64,000 nt of DNA, from NCBI GenBank assembly GCA_019279435.1, contig JAAALK010000080.1:89363653-89427652 (forward strand), in the 5' to 3' direction. Made by a program: the position numbers and the translations under genes. The stretch is from Zizania palustris. Its lineage: Eukaryota; Streptophyta; Magnoliopsida; Poales; Poaceae. The notes beneath the pieces were generated by a model. The model had not been told where the DNA came from. It was given only the letters and a program-made list of their open reading frames with translations, and ran no database searches. Of this stretch, positions 20,959 to 32,590 are shown piece after piece (the stretch's first letter is position 1; each line of letters begins with the position of its first letter).

Positions 20959-22981
20959 TTGGATAAATTTGAGTCGCGATCTTCTGACGGGATCTTTTTG
21001 GGTTACACCACTCATGGTCATTCTTATCGTGTTTATAACCTAGAAACTAACACTGTCATCGAGTCATGTGATGTGACTTTTGATGAATCAACCTCCTCTG
21101 TTAGTTCTGCTTTTGAACAGGCAAATGAACACGACATGGAACAAACCTTATTCGAAGAAGAAGATCCCGGAGAATTCGAGGATGAACCCCTACTACCCTC
21201 GATGTCAACCCCCGAAGCTGACCCCGCTTCAACTACTTCGGCACGAGGTCCCGAAGCGACTACCTCAACATCGGTCATCTTGGACCACTCCAACGCACAA
21301 GTTGAGGGGGAGACTGCATCCCGCCGCGAGGCTCCACATCATGTTCAAAGGATGCACCCTCCCGAGCAGATCATTGGTGAGCTTGATCAAAGGGTAACAC
21401 GTTCTCATGCCCATTTCACAAATGCTGCTTTTGTTGCTTCTTTCGAGCCATTAGATGTCAGTCATGCACTTTCTGATTCTAGTTGGATCAATGCCATGCA
21501 TGAGGAACTTGAAAATTTTGAGAGAAACCAAGTCTGGACTTTAGTTGATCCTCCACCAAATGTTCATTTCATTGGTACAAAATGGATTTTCAAAAATAAA
21601 CAAGGGGAGGATGGGACAATTGTTAGAAACAAGGCTAGACTTGTAGCTCAGGGCTTTTCTCAACTAGAAGGGATTGATTTTACTGAAACTTTTGCACCTG
21701 TTGCTCGCCTTGAGGCCATTAGGATTTTGCTTGCCTTTGCGACATCCCGGGGATTCAAACTCTATCAAATGGATGTCAAAAGTGCTTTTCTTAATGGCTT
21801 CATAGGTGAAGATGTTTATGTAAAACAACCCCCTGGTTTTGAAAACCCCAAGTACCCACATAAAGTCCTTAAACTTCATAAGGCTCTTTATGGACTCAAG
21901 CAGGCCCCTCGGGCTTGGTATGATAGACTTAAGTCTTTTCTGCTTGAGCGAGGGTATTTGATGGGCTCTGTTGATAAAACTTTGTTTACTCTCAAGCATG
22001 GCAAAGATTTCCTCCTAGTACAGATTTATGTGGATGATATCATCTTTGGTGGCTCTTCTCATGCTTTAGTTGCCGAGTTTGCAGGTACCATGAGCAGGGA
22101 GTTTGAAATGTCGATGATGGGTGAACTCACCTTTTTCCTTGGTTTGCAAATCAAGCAAAGCAAACAAGGTACCTTCGTTCACCAGACAAAGTACACCAAG
22201 GACCTGCTCAAGAAGTTCGACATGTCCGATGCGAAGCCCCTCGCCACTCCAATGGCTACTTCTGTAGCATTGGACCCTGACGAAGATGGAGAAGCCGTAG
22301 ATCAGAAGGAGTTCCAGAGCATGATCGGCTCCCTCCTCTACTTGACTGCCACGAGGCCGGACATATACTTCGCTGTGTGTCTGTGCGCTCGTTTTCAGGC
22401 TTCACCATGAGCTTCGGACCGCCAAGCGGTTAAGCGCATCTTAAGGTATCTCAAACACACCCTTGAATTTGGCATATGGTATTGAGCATCCTCATCATTA
22501 TGTCTTCGAGGTTATTCCGATGCGGACTTTGCTGGGTGTAGAATTGATAGGAAGAGTACCTCTGGTACTTGTCATTTTCTGGGTACATCTCTGGTTTGCT
22601 GGTCTTCCCGCAAACAGTCTAGTGTTGCACAATCGACGGCTGAGGCCGAATATGTTGCTGCAGCTAGCTGTTGCTCTCAGATTTTGTGGATGGTTTCCAC
22701 TTTGCGGGATTTCGGGTTAGATTATAAGAGTGTTCCACTTTTCTGTGATAACACTAGTGCTATTTGTATTGCAAACAACCCGGTTCAGCACTCCAGAACC
22801 AAACACATTGATGTACGGTATCACTTTCTCAGAGATCACAATGAGAAGGGTGATATTGAACTTCAATATGTTGATACCCAACACTAGCTTGCCGACATTT
22901 TTACAAAACCCCTCGATGCTTCTCGATTTGCTTACTTGCGTGGGGAACTTGGCATTTGTCACCCTTACGACATTTTGTGAG
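20959..22981 (+). pseudogene. C3 integrase C terminus, reverse transcriptase and RNase H
   Basis: It starts with the integrase C-terminal motif GIFLGYTTHGHSYRVYN and an acidic/Pro-rich linker. The RT follows, open to 22410: WIFKNKQGEDGTIVRNKARL, GFSQLEGIDFTETFAPVAR, YGLKQAPRAWYDRL, and the catalytic IYVDDIIFGG at 22027-22038. A TGA near 22408 (after FQASP, probably from CGA) breaks the RT-RNase H join, another stop follows IWY near 22484, and a TAG at about 22886 follows YVDTQH. RNase H motifs remain readable: SDADFAGC in a shifted frame, STAEAEYVAAA, FCDNTSAICIA, TKHIDVRYHFLRD. The enzyme copies RNA into cDNA and removes the RNA strand. Confidence 0.87.
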
Positions 22982-24168
22982 GGGGAGCTGTTTTAGATGG
23001 ATGTGCCTTTGTCTAATTGTGTTGAAATTGCATTTGCATATTTTGCACTTATATGCCTGCTTATAACTCATGAAATCATGTCAGCTCAGCTCTTTTTAAT
23101 TCATCTGGAACATTTATGTGCATGGTGTTTTATTTTCAAAATCAACACATGCTCACTGCTTAGTCTTGAATCTAGCATGTTTAGGCGGGACTGCTTTAGC
23201 TATCTTTTATCTGCCTGATAGCAAGACACATTTCTTTGGATACTAAAAATTGCAACTTGAAAAATTGTTCTCTATTTTCATGGATATTCATAAAGTACCA
23301 AACAATTGGTTCACTTGGTTAAAATCAAAAATTCCATGATTTGCATGCGTTAAGTTAAAAGATCCAGGTGGGTTTGTTTGTCGCACTACCCTATTCTAGA
23401 CTGCTTACCATTGCACATTGGTCTGAACTAGAATAGCGTAGTGTATGCCAAAATCTATGTCTTAAGCTTCTTATGGCTTTCATGCCTAGGCTTGGCCGGA
23501 TTGGAAAGTATAAGGTGGACAAACAAATAACCCCTGGCACTAAGAAAAGAACAACAAAATTCATTGATTATCAAGTTTGCTTTTCAAGCTCCATTTGAAC
23601 TGGACTTGTCTGTCTAGAGTAGAAATTGACTAGCTTTGCGCAGTCCTTGCTCTTACTTATCTAGTTTCTTTGACTAAGTGGTGATGTTTTTATTTCAAAA
23701 ATGATCAACTCACATGCTTCATCATATTTCTAGAGAATGTTAATTTGAGCTGAGCCCATGATCATTGGTGTTACTATTGGCATATTTTTGCTTCATATGT
23801 CTTTGCTATTTTGCTCAATTCGAAGCTTTGCATCTTTTACATGCTCCTTGATGCTTGCATTGCCAAAGGGGGAGAAATTTACTTGCTTTGTTCTCCGTCG
23901 CAAGGGGTATAATTTTCAAAGGGGGAGAAAATTTGACATAAAAAGGGAAAAGATTCTTTATTGCCAAAGGGGGAGAATTTAACTCAGGGGGAGTTTTTTA
24001 TTGCCAAAAGGGGCTTTTACTCTTTTGTGAGAAAGGGGGAGGAAAATTCTGTTGTCAAGTGACATGATTTGGCTCTTTTCTGAGTTTTTATGGTCACTTG
24101 TGTGCTGAAAGTTTTTACATCTTCTTGAACTTGGATTTGGTTGTCAATGCACTCATCAAGGGGGAGAT
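22982..24168 (+). other. C3 3' non-coding region with PPT-like repeats and the polypurine tract
   Basis: Between RNase H and the 3' LTR I find no domain; a 73-codon frame at 22997 is not convincing as an envelope-like gene. From 23865 the purine word aaagggggagaa recurs (23865-23877, 23917-23930, 23965-23976, with weaker copies near 23985 and 24033). The true polypurine tract, aagggggaga at 24158-24167, abuts the LTR start at 24169. It primes plus-strand synthesis. Confidence 0.8.
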
Positions 24169-26186
24169 TGAGAAACCAAGGGTTGGTTTCGGTGTTTTGT
24201 GATGAGTGATTGACAGGATTTTACCCTCTGTTCGAAGGGTACCTCCAGGAGGGGCTTCGGAGGTAGTAGCTCCGAAGGGGTTTCGGAGGTGGTTTCACCG
24301 AAAGGTGTTCGGTGTTTGCTTGCTGCAGCTGTTGCAGCGGAGTGTGCTTGTCGGAGGGGTCCGACAGTACACGATGACTGGGTTCGTACCGTAGGCTTCG
24401 GTACTTTGGGCGGTACACCGGAGTGTGTACCGGAGTTTGCTAACCCGGAGAGGTCTCCGGAGTACTGGATACACTTGTCTATTTGACTGTGGTGCGCAGG
24501 GACTTCGGAGGCGACGGACAAGATTCGTAGCAGGTGAACCTGGGTCAAGCGGGAGGCTTGATGCCAGGGGAGCGGGGAGCTCCCTCACGGTGACTGCGAA
24601 GGTGGTCCGGGTCGGTCCTCGGGTCGAGGCGTGCCAGGTGAAGGCAGAGAGTGCGGAGCGTGGCTCCGGCTGAAGGTACTCCGAGACAAAGTCCTCGGAG
24701 GTGAGGCACTTCGAAGGTACTCCGGAGGGAGTGACTTCGGAGTTGGTGGTTCAAGTCCTCTGCGGAGGCATGGAATTCGAAGTGTGCTCCGGAGGGAGAC
24801 ATTCGAAGATACCCGACGAAGGTCTCAGAAGTCGAGGCGCATCGAAGGCATGGTCCAGGTGAGGCTCGTCGAGGAGTGTGCTCGGGGAGAGGCACTGCGA
24901 CGAAGGGCTCATGGAATGCTTCATGCGGAGGCCTTGGACGAAGGAGGGACTTCGAAGGGTGGTACTCCGAAGGTGGGGCTTCAGAGGGTGGAAGGCTTCG
25001 GAGCGAGGCTAGCTCCGGAGGAAGGTTGACTTGAGGTGCTTCGGCCTGCATGGCTTCGGTACACGGACTGACGGAGTTCGAGCTGGGAGTAGCTGCGAAG
25101 CCGTGGTGATCCACTCCGGAGGTGTTGGTGCGAAGGCCCAAGGGCTTTGACGGCTTCGGCTCAAAACCGTCAGTGTATCGGAGACTGACTTCGGTGGAGC
25201 AAAGGCCATCTGACTTCAGGCTTCTCACCGAAGCTACCGCACCCTCGCGTGCGAAGGGAGGATTCCAGAAGGTCAAAGACTGCAAAGGCTGACACTGTCT
25301 GTTCTGTAAAAGGCTGACACTGTCCCCTCTGCAAAGCTGACAGAGAAGCCTCCAGAATAAAGGTGGACTACCTTTTGTACCCCTTAGTTCTGTAGAGTCA
25401 AAATCAATGTAAACCCTAGGGGTAGTGTAGTCATTTCCTTTGGGTGAACTGTGGGCTATAAATATGGGGGCTCGGTAGGTAACATTTAACACTTTGAGCA
25501 TTTACTGTTGAGCTCCTGTAGCCACATACCTCGCTGTATTCATCCAGAGTTCAATATATTTGTGTTCCTTGTTCAAGCGGCGAAGCCCTGCTTCTTTGTG
25601 CTTTTTGCTTGAGCTCGCTTTACATACCTCGCTAGTTATAGTGCACCGAAGCCTGTCTAGGCGAAGGGTGTTTTGTGCGAAGTGTGTTTTTCAGTGTGCT
25701 GTCGCTCTGTGTAACTTGAGGCCAGACCTCACAGCTTACTAGCGAAGCCCTGATCGAGGCCCGTTTTGCTTCTTGTGTCGAAGCCCTTAGCATAGTCTGT
25801 TTGTGTGCGTGTAGACCTTCGTGTACGAAGCCCAACACCAGTTGCTGCCGCCAAGTACTTGGTCGAAAGTCCTCAGAGGGCTGTCCACTCTTGCGAAGGG
25901 TGAAGTGCGAAGCCTGCTCGAAGCACCCTGTGTGCGGAGCCTGCACTGACTTAGCATAGTAGATTTTCGAGGATAGTGAGTGGAGCGAAGTCTTCTTGGC
26001 TTCGAACTTTAGCTCCTGCGAAGCCTGTGTTCGGAGCTGTCGAATGTACCTCCGAACCAGACCTTCGAAGGTTGTGTTCGAAGCCTGTTCCGCAGAAGAC
26101 AGAACTGAACCGAAGGCTAAGTCTTTGGCCCGAAATTTTAAAAGCTCCCATTCACCCCCCCTCTGGTCGCCGTTTCCGGTCCAATA
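24169..26186 (+). repeat. C3 3' LTR
   Basis: 2018 bp, nearly identical to 15271-17287, with TATAAATA at 25457-25464. It ends CCGGTCCAATA where the 5' copy has CTGGTCCAACA, so the terminal CA has become TA. The duplicated target gaagg follows. Confidence 0.94.
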
Positions 26187-26831
26187 GAAGGAAACAAAAT
26201 CACAGATGAAAAACACTTGTTGCGGAGGAATAAAAAACGAGACTGTAGATTGATCTGAGGGAAAAGGAAAATAGTCATCTATCCCTAGGGGATAGGGGCC
26301 TATTTATAGGCGACTCCTAATACATGAAAAGATTAATTTACCCTCGGGTAAAATTAAACTGACTCTAAAATAAATTCCAAAAATTACTAAAATATTCAAA
26401 AAAATCACCTGACTTAAATAAAAATATTCTAAACTTAAAAACTAAATATTAATATCCTAAAAATGAATTAAACATAGATTGTCAGTTTTACGCCGAAACT
26501 GACAAAGCGTCCACCGTCTTCACACCGGGTACCCGGATTGGGCCGACCCGACCCCGCAGCTTCCTCAGCCCGGCAATCGCTCGCCGCCCGTATACCTGAG
26601 TCAAACCCAGTCAACAGACCAGTGGATCATCTCCCGCTCCTAGCCATGTACCCGGATTGGATCAGCCCGACTCCACAACTCCTCTGCCCGGCCGTTGCTC
26701 ACTGCCCGTGTACCTGAGTCACATGCGCCTCAGACTCGGCAGGTCTTCATCTCTCCCTTCCTTCGACTTCCGTTGACAATCACTCATCACATCTTGAATA
26801 TCAAAACCATATTCTTCAACATGGTTTCTCA
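26187..26831 (-). repeat. C2 3' LTR, right part
   Basis: This resumes the LTR interrupted by C3, beginning with the second gaagg. It contains a stretch of about 80 bp absent from the right-hand LTR, then matches it through tatttatagg (TATA on the minus strand) and the duplicated U3 block (26527-26602 and 26648-26720). It ends ggtttctca, the inverse of TGAGAAACC. Confidence 0.9.
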
Positions 26832-28204
26832 ATCTCCCCCGTGATGAGTGCATTGTCAACACCCTTTTCAGCTCATCTCCAGAACATGCAAAACATGTGG
26901 AAACAAGAAAACAAAGACAAAAGAAAATAGAAGAGAGAAAATAAAAGTTTAACCCTAATGACCAAAAGCCAAACAGAAGCAAGAAAAGCGGTTATTATGG
27001 TTAACCAAAAAATAAAGCCTCAAAAACAAGTGCAAATCTCAGAATTACCAACAAGTGCAAATCTCAGAATTACCAACAAGAAACTCCCCCTGAAATAAAT
27101 CTCAGAGAAAGCCAAAATATATCCCAAAATTTCTCCCCCTTGTTGACAATTGGACTCATCAAGTGAGACTAAATGCACCTTAAAGAGACATAAACACAAA
27201 CTCCCCCTGAAATGCATCTCCCCCTCAAAATATGCTATGAATGCAGATGGAGTGCAGGTGGAGTGTAAAAAGCATGCTTCTTATATATGATTAACTGCAA
27301 TTACAATATCTAACATGTATAGCGAAAGATATACTGTCTAAGATACATGACAAGATCAGTGCAATAGATGATATCTTAAGAAAGTCATTAGCACGCATTT
27401 TTCGATTTTTGCAAAACAAAAGCATCACCACATTTTCTAGTTGACAAGCAAGGTAAAGCATGATATGCAAAAGCTAACTGATATCTACCGAGATAAGCAT
27501 TGTCCAAACCAAAGTGCTTCAGCTAACTTGTCATCGTTTTAAATTTTTCAGACTGATTCCTTTTCCTTTTTATTTTTTCATTTCTGCCAGGGGTTATTTG
27601 CGTGTCAAACCTTATGCTAACCGACCAAGTCAAGCCTAGGCCAGAACTGGACCATCAGAAGCTTAAGACATTGGTCTTGGCATACATTACACCGTCCTAG
27701 TTCATACCAAAGTGCTATGGTAAGCAGTCCAGAACAATGCAATGCAAAAAAGCAAACCCACCTGGATCTTTTTTAATAATCATAAAACGCGTAAATTTTT
27801 CATTTTTCTGAATTTTTATCATTTTTATAGCACATTTTGCATATTTAAAGCATATAAATGTCCAAGTTGCATATCTGCATCTAAGTAAGGATCTAGCTAC
27901 GAGGCATGTAAAAGATAGCGAAAGCATTCAGCTTATACATGCTAGTTACGAGAAGCAATGGTGCTCATTTTTCAATTTTAAAGCACAAAAGCCATGCATA
28001 TGACAAATATCAGATATATCATGTGAACTGAAACAGAACATGATCATCGACAGGTAATCAAAAACATATACTAGCTAGAGAAAGTAAAGCAGATTAATCA
28101 TATAACAGAAGCAAGCTCAAAATGTGATTGATGATTATGCATGATATGAACGCACACAAAAAGACTCAATAAAAATAAATAATAAAGAAAAATTTATACC
28201 AATG
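26832..28204 (-). other. C2 3' non-coding region and PPT
   Basis: atctccccc at 26832-26840 is the inverted polypurine tract next to the LTR. Further copies of ctccccc words occur near 27084, 27135, 27203 and 27220, the same PPT-like reiteration seen in C3. The rest is AT-rich and homologous in part to the C1 region at 58091-58207. No gene is seen. Confidence 0.75.
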
Positions 28205-30981
28205 AAAAGCTAACTCAAAATATCCCCAAAAGGATACACAACTCCCAAATCAAGATCAATAATCATGAGTGGGAACAAACGGTCCAACACCAGGTTTGGC
28301 AAAGGTGTTAAACCAGTGTCGAGCCATCTGCTCAAATGTAGGAAAGCAGAAGGAATCATAAGAGTCTGGACCAAAACACGGCTCAAAGCGCGGTCCTCTG
28401 TTCTGCCTAAAATCACGGTCACGAGGTCCAAAGTGAACTCTGCCGGAATGAAAACCACCCTCCGGAGCACGATCATAAAAACCGTCTCCTCTACCACCAC
28501 CTACATGACGTGGCCTGGCCTCTAGCCTCTCTCTACGTCGAGAAACTCTTTGTCTACCACCCTGCTGGTAGAACTGCTCCTGCCCACCTCGAGCTCTCTC
28601 TGCTCGCTCAACCCGCTTCCTCCTAAAGCAAAACTCCTCAAGATGCCCGTCTCTCTGGTAAAACTCACAGTGATAGGTAGGCTTCTTGGGATGTTGTTGT
28701 GGCTTGGGGTTCTTAGGCTTGGTGGTGTTGGGTGAAGCATCTTTGGTGTGAGAGGGTCTATGTAAAGAATCAAGAGAAGTGTGGAGAGTTTTAGGCTTTG
28801 GAACCCAGATATGCTTCTTTAGGTGGAGCTTTGGGCTGTTCTTGGAACACACCATCCTTGGGCTGACTAGCCTGGAAAGAGTCAGGGGAGTGAGTCTTGG
28901 GATATCTCTGTTCGAGATTCATCTTACTCCACTCCACTGCACGACTAATGTCGCTCTCAAAATCAGCCTTGGTATATGTGTCCCAAAACCATCCTGTCTC
29001 TTGAATTGCTGGATCATCATGACGAGTTGTGGCTCTTTAGCACTGATCCAACTCAGGATAGAACGGAGGTAAAAGTTCTCGTTCTGAACATCAGCTAGCT
29101 CCTCTCTCAGAGAAGCTAACACCTCAACCTAAGACAAGCAGATCTCACACTCTTTATCAACTTCGACAGACTTCTCAGCTTTTAGCTTGATCAACTCCAT
29201 TCTAATGGACAGGCAGTTCTCACAAATAGTGGGTGGAACTGACAAGATCTCAAGCTCCAGCTTAGTCTGCTCCAACTCAGCTCTCACTCTAGCTAACTCA
29301 CTCAACTACTCATCACTCTTGGCTCTCAACTCAGCTATACTAGCTAAATGAGATGGGCAGTCAACACAAGGTGCGACGACAGTGGCATGAGCATCTTTTA
29401 GCTCCTGCTGAGCACTCTCAAGCTCAATGGCCAATGCGTCTCTCTCATCTACTCTCTCTGTGTACCTGGACTTAAGAGTCGTCAGGTCACATAACAGCAC
29501 CTCATAGTTAGGGCACTCACCACTATCACCCAAGCAAGGAGAAGAAGACAGACTCTCAATCTTTCCATTTGCTGTGGCAAGCTCACTCTCAAGCTCATCT
29601 ATCCTCTTCTTAGCCCCTCTAAGCAGTTTCTCCCTATACTTCAACTCCTGACTGTTCTGTTCTAGTAAATTTACAACTTCTTGTTCATACGAAGATGCCT
29701 TCTCATCGTCGTCGTCGTCGCAGTCATCGGAGGAGTCATTTTCTTTCTTCTCCCCAAGATACATTGAGCAGAAGCTCTTGTGGGATCTTCGGCTATGACT
29801 TGAGCGACTCTTTGACTTGTCCCCGAAGCCCATAAAACAGAGGCCCGCTGGATTGTCCCTGTCCTTCCCCTTCTTGATCATGATATCTTCATCACTTGAA
29901 CTTGAAGACGAGGAGGAAGACGAGGATCTCTTGGAGTATCCTTTCTCCATCTCGGCGAAGAAGGTCTTGTCTCGCTTCTTGTTCTCACACCTTGTAATCC
30001 TTCAGAGCCTTTCGAAATAATCTTGTCTTGGGATTGCCCTTCATGGAGTTGTCGTACTTGCTGGAGTTGTAGGAGTTGCCGTCCGGTTCCCTTCTTGTAA
30101 TTCTTCTGCTTGGGACAGTCGGCGATAAAATGACCTGGGTCACCACACTCAAAGCATCCGGATTTTGTGCCGTGTCTCTTAAACATTCACTTATCATAAA
30201 CACGTCGCACCCGGTTGTTAAACAAGCATAGATCATCATCTCCTAGTGAATCAAGTTGTTCCTCAGAGATAGACATCAAGGAAAAGGCAGTACAACTCAT
30301 GGCATTAGGATCAGCAGACGGTGTCTCAAGTGCCAGAGTCTTGGAGCCAGAATCAGTGAGATTTGATCTCAACTGAATATCGACCTCTGAGGCCTTGAGC
30401 TTACTAAAAAGCTCTGCGATGGTCAAGGTATCATAAGACGTGCTCTCAACAATAGAAGAGACCTTGATCTCCTAGATCTTAGGGTCTAAAGTATGAAGTA
30501 CCTTAAGCGCCTGTTCATGATCTGAGACCAGCTGATCACCATCGGCCTTGTTAACGCGTAGCTTGTTAATGATCGATTGAAATAGACCAAACAAAGCCTC
30601 AACTGTCTCACCCGGCTTCTGTGAGAAATTCTCATACTCACGCCGGTAGGTCTGATATAGCCTAGCCTTGACCTGAGCTGTCCCCTCATGGTGTGCCTGG
30701 AGGGTAGCCCAGATCTCTCGAGCAGTGGTGAGATGGCTAACACGCTCAAACTCACTGGGACCTAGACCAAAAAATAAAATATTCACCGCCTTACTAATAT
30801 TTTGATGATGGGTAATTACATTTTTAACATTATCCGCAGCAATAGTCATTATGGTGAAATTAGGATGAACACAAATCTCTCATATGTCCGAGCTCTGGCT
30901 CATAAGGTATGCTCGCATGCGAGTCTTCCAATAAGTGTAGCCAAAAACTTCTAGGGATGGGATTTTACCAGAAGACGTCAT
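28205..30981 (-). pseudogene. C2 gag fused to the last codons of RNase H; pol deleted
   Basis: The ATG at 30979-30981 starts MTSSGKIPSLEVFGYTYWK. The capsid domain, zinc knuckle CFECGDPGHFIADC (about 30125-30165), a Ser-rich acidic segment with a run of serines near 29900, a coiled-coil region with paired cysteines, and a second knuckle YHCEFYQRDGHLEEFCF (about 28620-28670) all follow the C1 order. Several stops and frame changes break it. Directly after the gag end (PTHDY, 28256) the sequence continues as LGVVYPFGDILS, the C-terminal tail of RNase H that C1 has at 58060-58100. Protease, integrase and RT are therefore missing by one internal deletion. It could only move using enzymes from a relative. 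Confidence 0.87.
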
Positions 30982-31032
30982 GGTCACTACATAGGTTTAG
31001 AATCGGTTAAGATATTAGAAAAACCTAACCTT

Positions 31033-31044
31033 GCTCTGATACTA
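31033..31044 (-). other. C2 primer-binding site
   Basis: On the minus strand it reads tagtatcagagc, one change from the initiator tRNA-Met complement found in C1 and C3. Confidence 0.85.
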
Positions 31045-31046
31045 CT

Positions 31047-32590
31047 TGTAGGACCGATAGTAGCGACCAGAGGCGGGGGGTGAATGGGCGCCTAAAAATT
31101 TCTTGCTAAACTATATTGAAATCCCAACACCCAACCAACTAAACTAGACAACTAATATTTGCAAAGCAAATTATTGGAACTAAGATTGTCTAGTCTAAAA
31201 ATGACCGGTGACTTAATTGAAATGATATTAAAGATAAACTAAAATAAAACTACTGCAGTAAATAACAGCACCTAGATAAATCACGAAATATTTATATTTT
31301 AGTCTAGAAATAAAATACTAATCAATTGAGTAAACATGAATCATTTAAAAAGTTAATTCAGTGATAAGCCAAAAATATTGCACGTAGAAACTAGAATAAA
31401 ATACAACCGCCACTAATAAATTTTTCTGGTTTTTATTTTTGATATAAACCGATTAAAACGCTTAAATAAATAATACGAGATAAATAATAACAATTTAATA
31501 GATTAAGGTTTTAATGACGAGATTAATTTTTAATTAGGAACAGATAACTACGAGATTATTATTTTTCCAGCAAATTAAAATATGGATAAATGTTAGTTTA
31601 ACTAACCAACTAAAATATAGGAGATTAAACAAGAAATCTTACCTCGCACGTCGTCGCGCACTGCATCTGCCGTCTATGCTGTAGGCTCGCTGTAGGCTCG
31701 CTGCCTGTTGATTCAGGCCGGCAGAAATAATCCTGCATGCGCTGCCGTGCAAGCCAAAAAGGCCGGTCTCGATGTGATGCCCAGCCGAGCGCTTGCTCGG
31801 TGCTTCCGCCCGCACTGTGCACAGCCAGCCAAAAGGATGTTGCACATTTCTTCCATGCGCTGTGCAGCAGCAATGAACAAGCCGGCCATAGAAAAAGGTG
31901 TGCCTACCTCCTGGCGGGACCGACGCGATGGAAAAAGAAGGCAGAAGCAGTCTGCTGCGTGCGGATTAAAAAACTGCTGAAGCAAATCACTTTTCGTAGC
32001 GCCAAAGCACGGTGGCGGAAGGAAAATAGTCATCTGTCCCCAGGGGGATAGGGGCCTATTTATAGGCGACTCCTAATACATAAAAAGACTAATTTACCCT
32101 CGGGTAAAATTAAACTGACTCTAAAATAAATTCCGAAAATTACTAAAATATTCTTAAAAAAATCACTTGACTTAAATAAAAATATTCTAAACATAAAAAC
32201 TAAATATTAATATCCTAAAAATGAATGAAACATGGATTGTCAGTTTTACGCCGAAACTGACAAAGCGTCCACCGTCTTCGCAACGGGTACCCGGATTGGG
32301 CCGACCCTGACCCCGCAGATTCCTCAGCCCAGCAATTGCTCGCCGCCCGTGTACTTGAGTCAAACCCTGTTAACAGACCAGTGGATCATCTGCCGCTCCT
32401 AGCCATGTACCCGGATTGGGCCAGCCCGACTCCGCAGCTCCTCTGCCCGGCCGTCGCGCACTGCCCGTGTACCTGAGTCACATGCGCCTCGGACTCGACA
32501 GGTCTTCATCTCTCCCTTTCTTTGACTTCTGTTGACAATCACTCATCACATCTGGAATATCAAAACCATATTCTTCAACATGGTTTCTCA
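31047..32590 (-). repeat. C2 5' LTR
   Basis: 1544 bp. It starts tgtaggaccg (inverted U5 end) and ends ggtttctca. The TATA element is the minus-strand TATAAATA at 32057-32064. The GC-rich insert at 31640-31740 is lacking from the left LTR. Confidence 0.92.

Larger units (their letters stand above)
15271..26186 (+). mobile_element. Ty1/copia retrotransposon C3, complete with both LTRs
   Basis: 10,916 bp, flanked by gaagg at 15266-15270 and 26187-26191. LTRs of 2017 and 2018 bp begin TGAGAAACC and are very similar (about 98-99% by eye). Order: 5' LTR, PBS, gag, protease, integrase, RT, RNase H, a 1.2-kb 3' region with repeated PPT-like words, PPT, 3' LTR. This is the youngest insertion of the nest by position (inside C2 inside G1 inside C1). 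Despite similar LTRs, the coding region carries several frameshifts and stops. Confidence 0.95.
14383..32590 (-). mobile_element. Ty1/copia retrotransposon C2, gag-only, inserted in the G1 antisense gene
   Basis: TSD acagt at 14378-14382 and acggt at 32591-32595, one mismatch; removing one copy rejoins the G1 antisense exon in frame. On the minus strand the order is 5' LTR (31047-32590), PBS, gag, a stub of the RNase H C terminus, a 3' non-coding region, PPT and the 3' LTR. That 3' LTR is itself split by C3. All of protease, integrase, RT and most of RNase H is absent. LTR, gag and 3' region are close to those of C1, so C2 is a deletion derivative of the same family. Confidence 0.92.

Noticed and set aside
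22997..23218. Possible envelope-like gene after C3 RNase H
   Set aside because: Some SIRE-lineage elements carry such a gene here, but this frame is only 73 codons with scattered hydrophobic residues and has no convincing signal or fusion segment.
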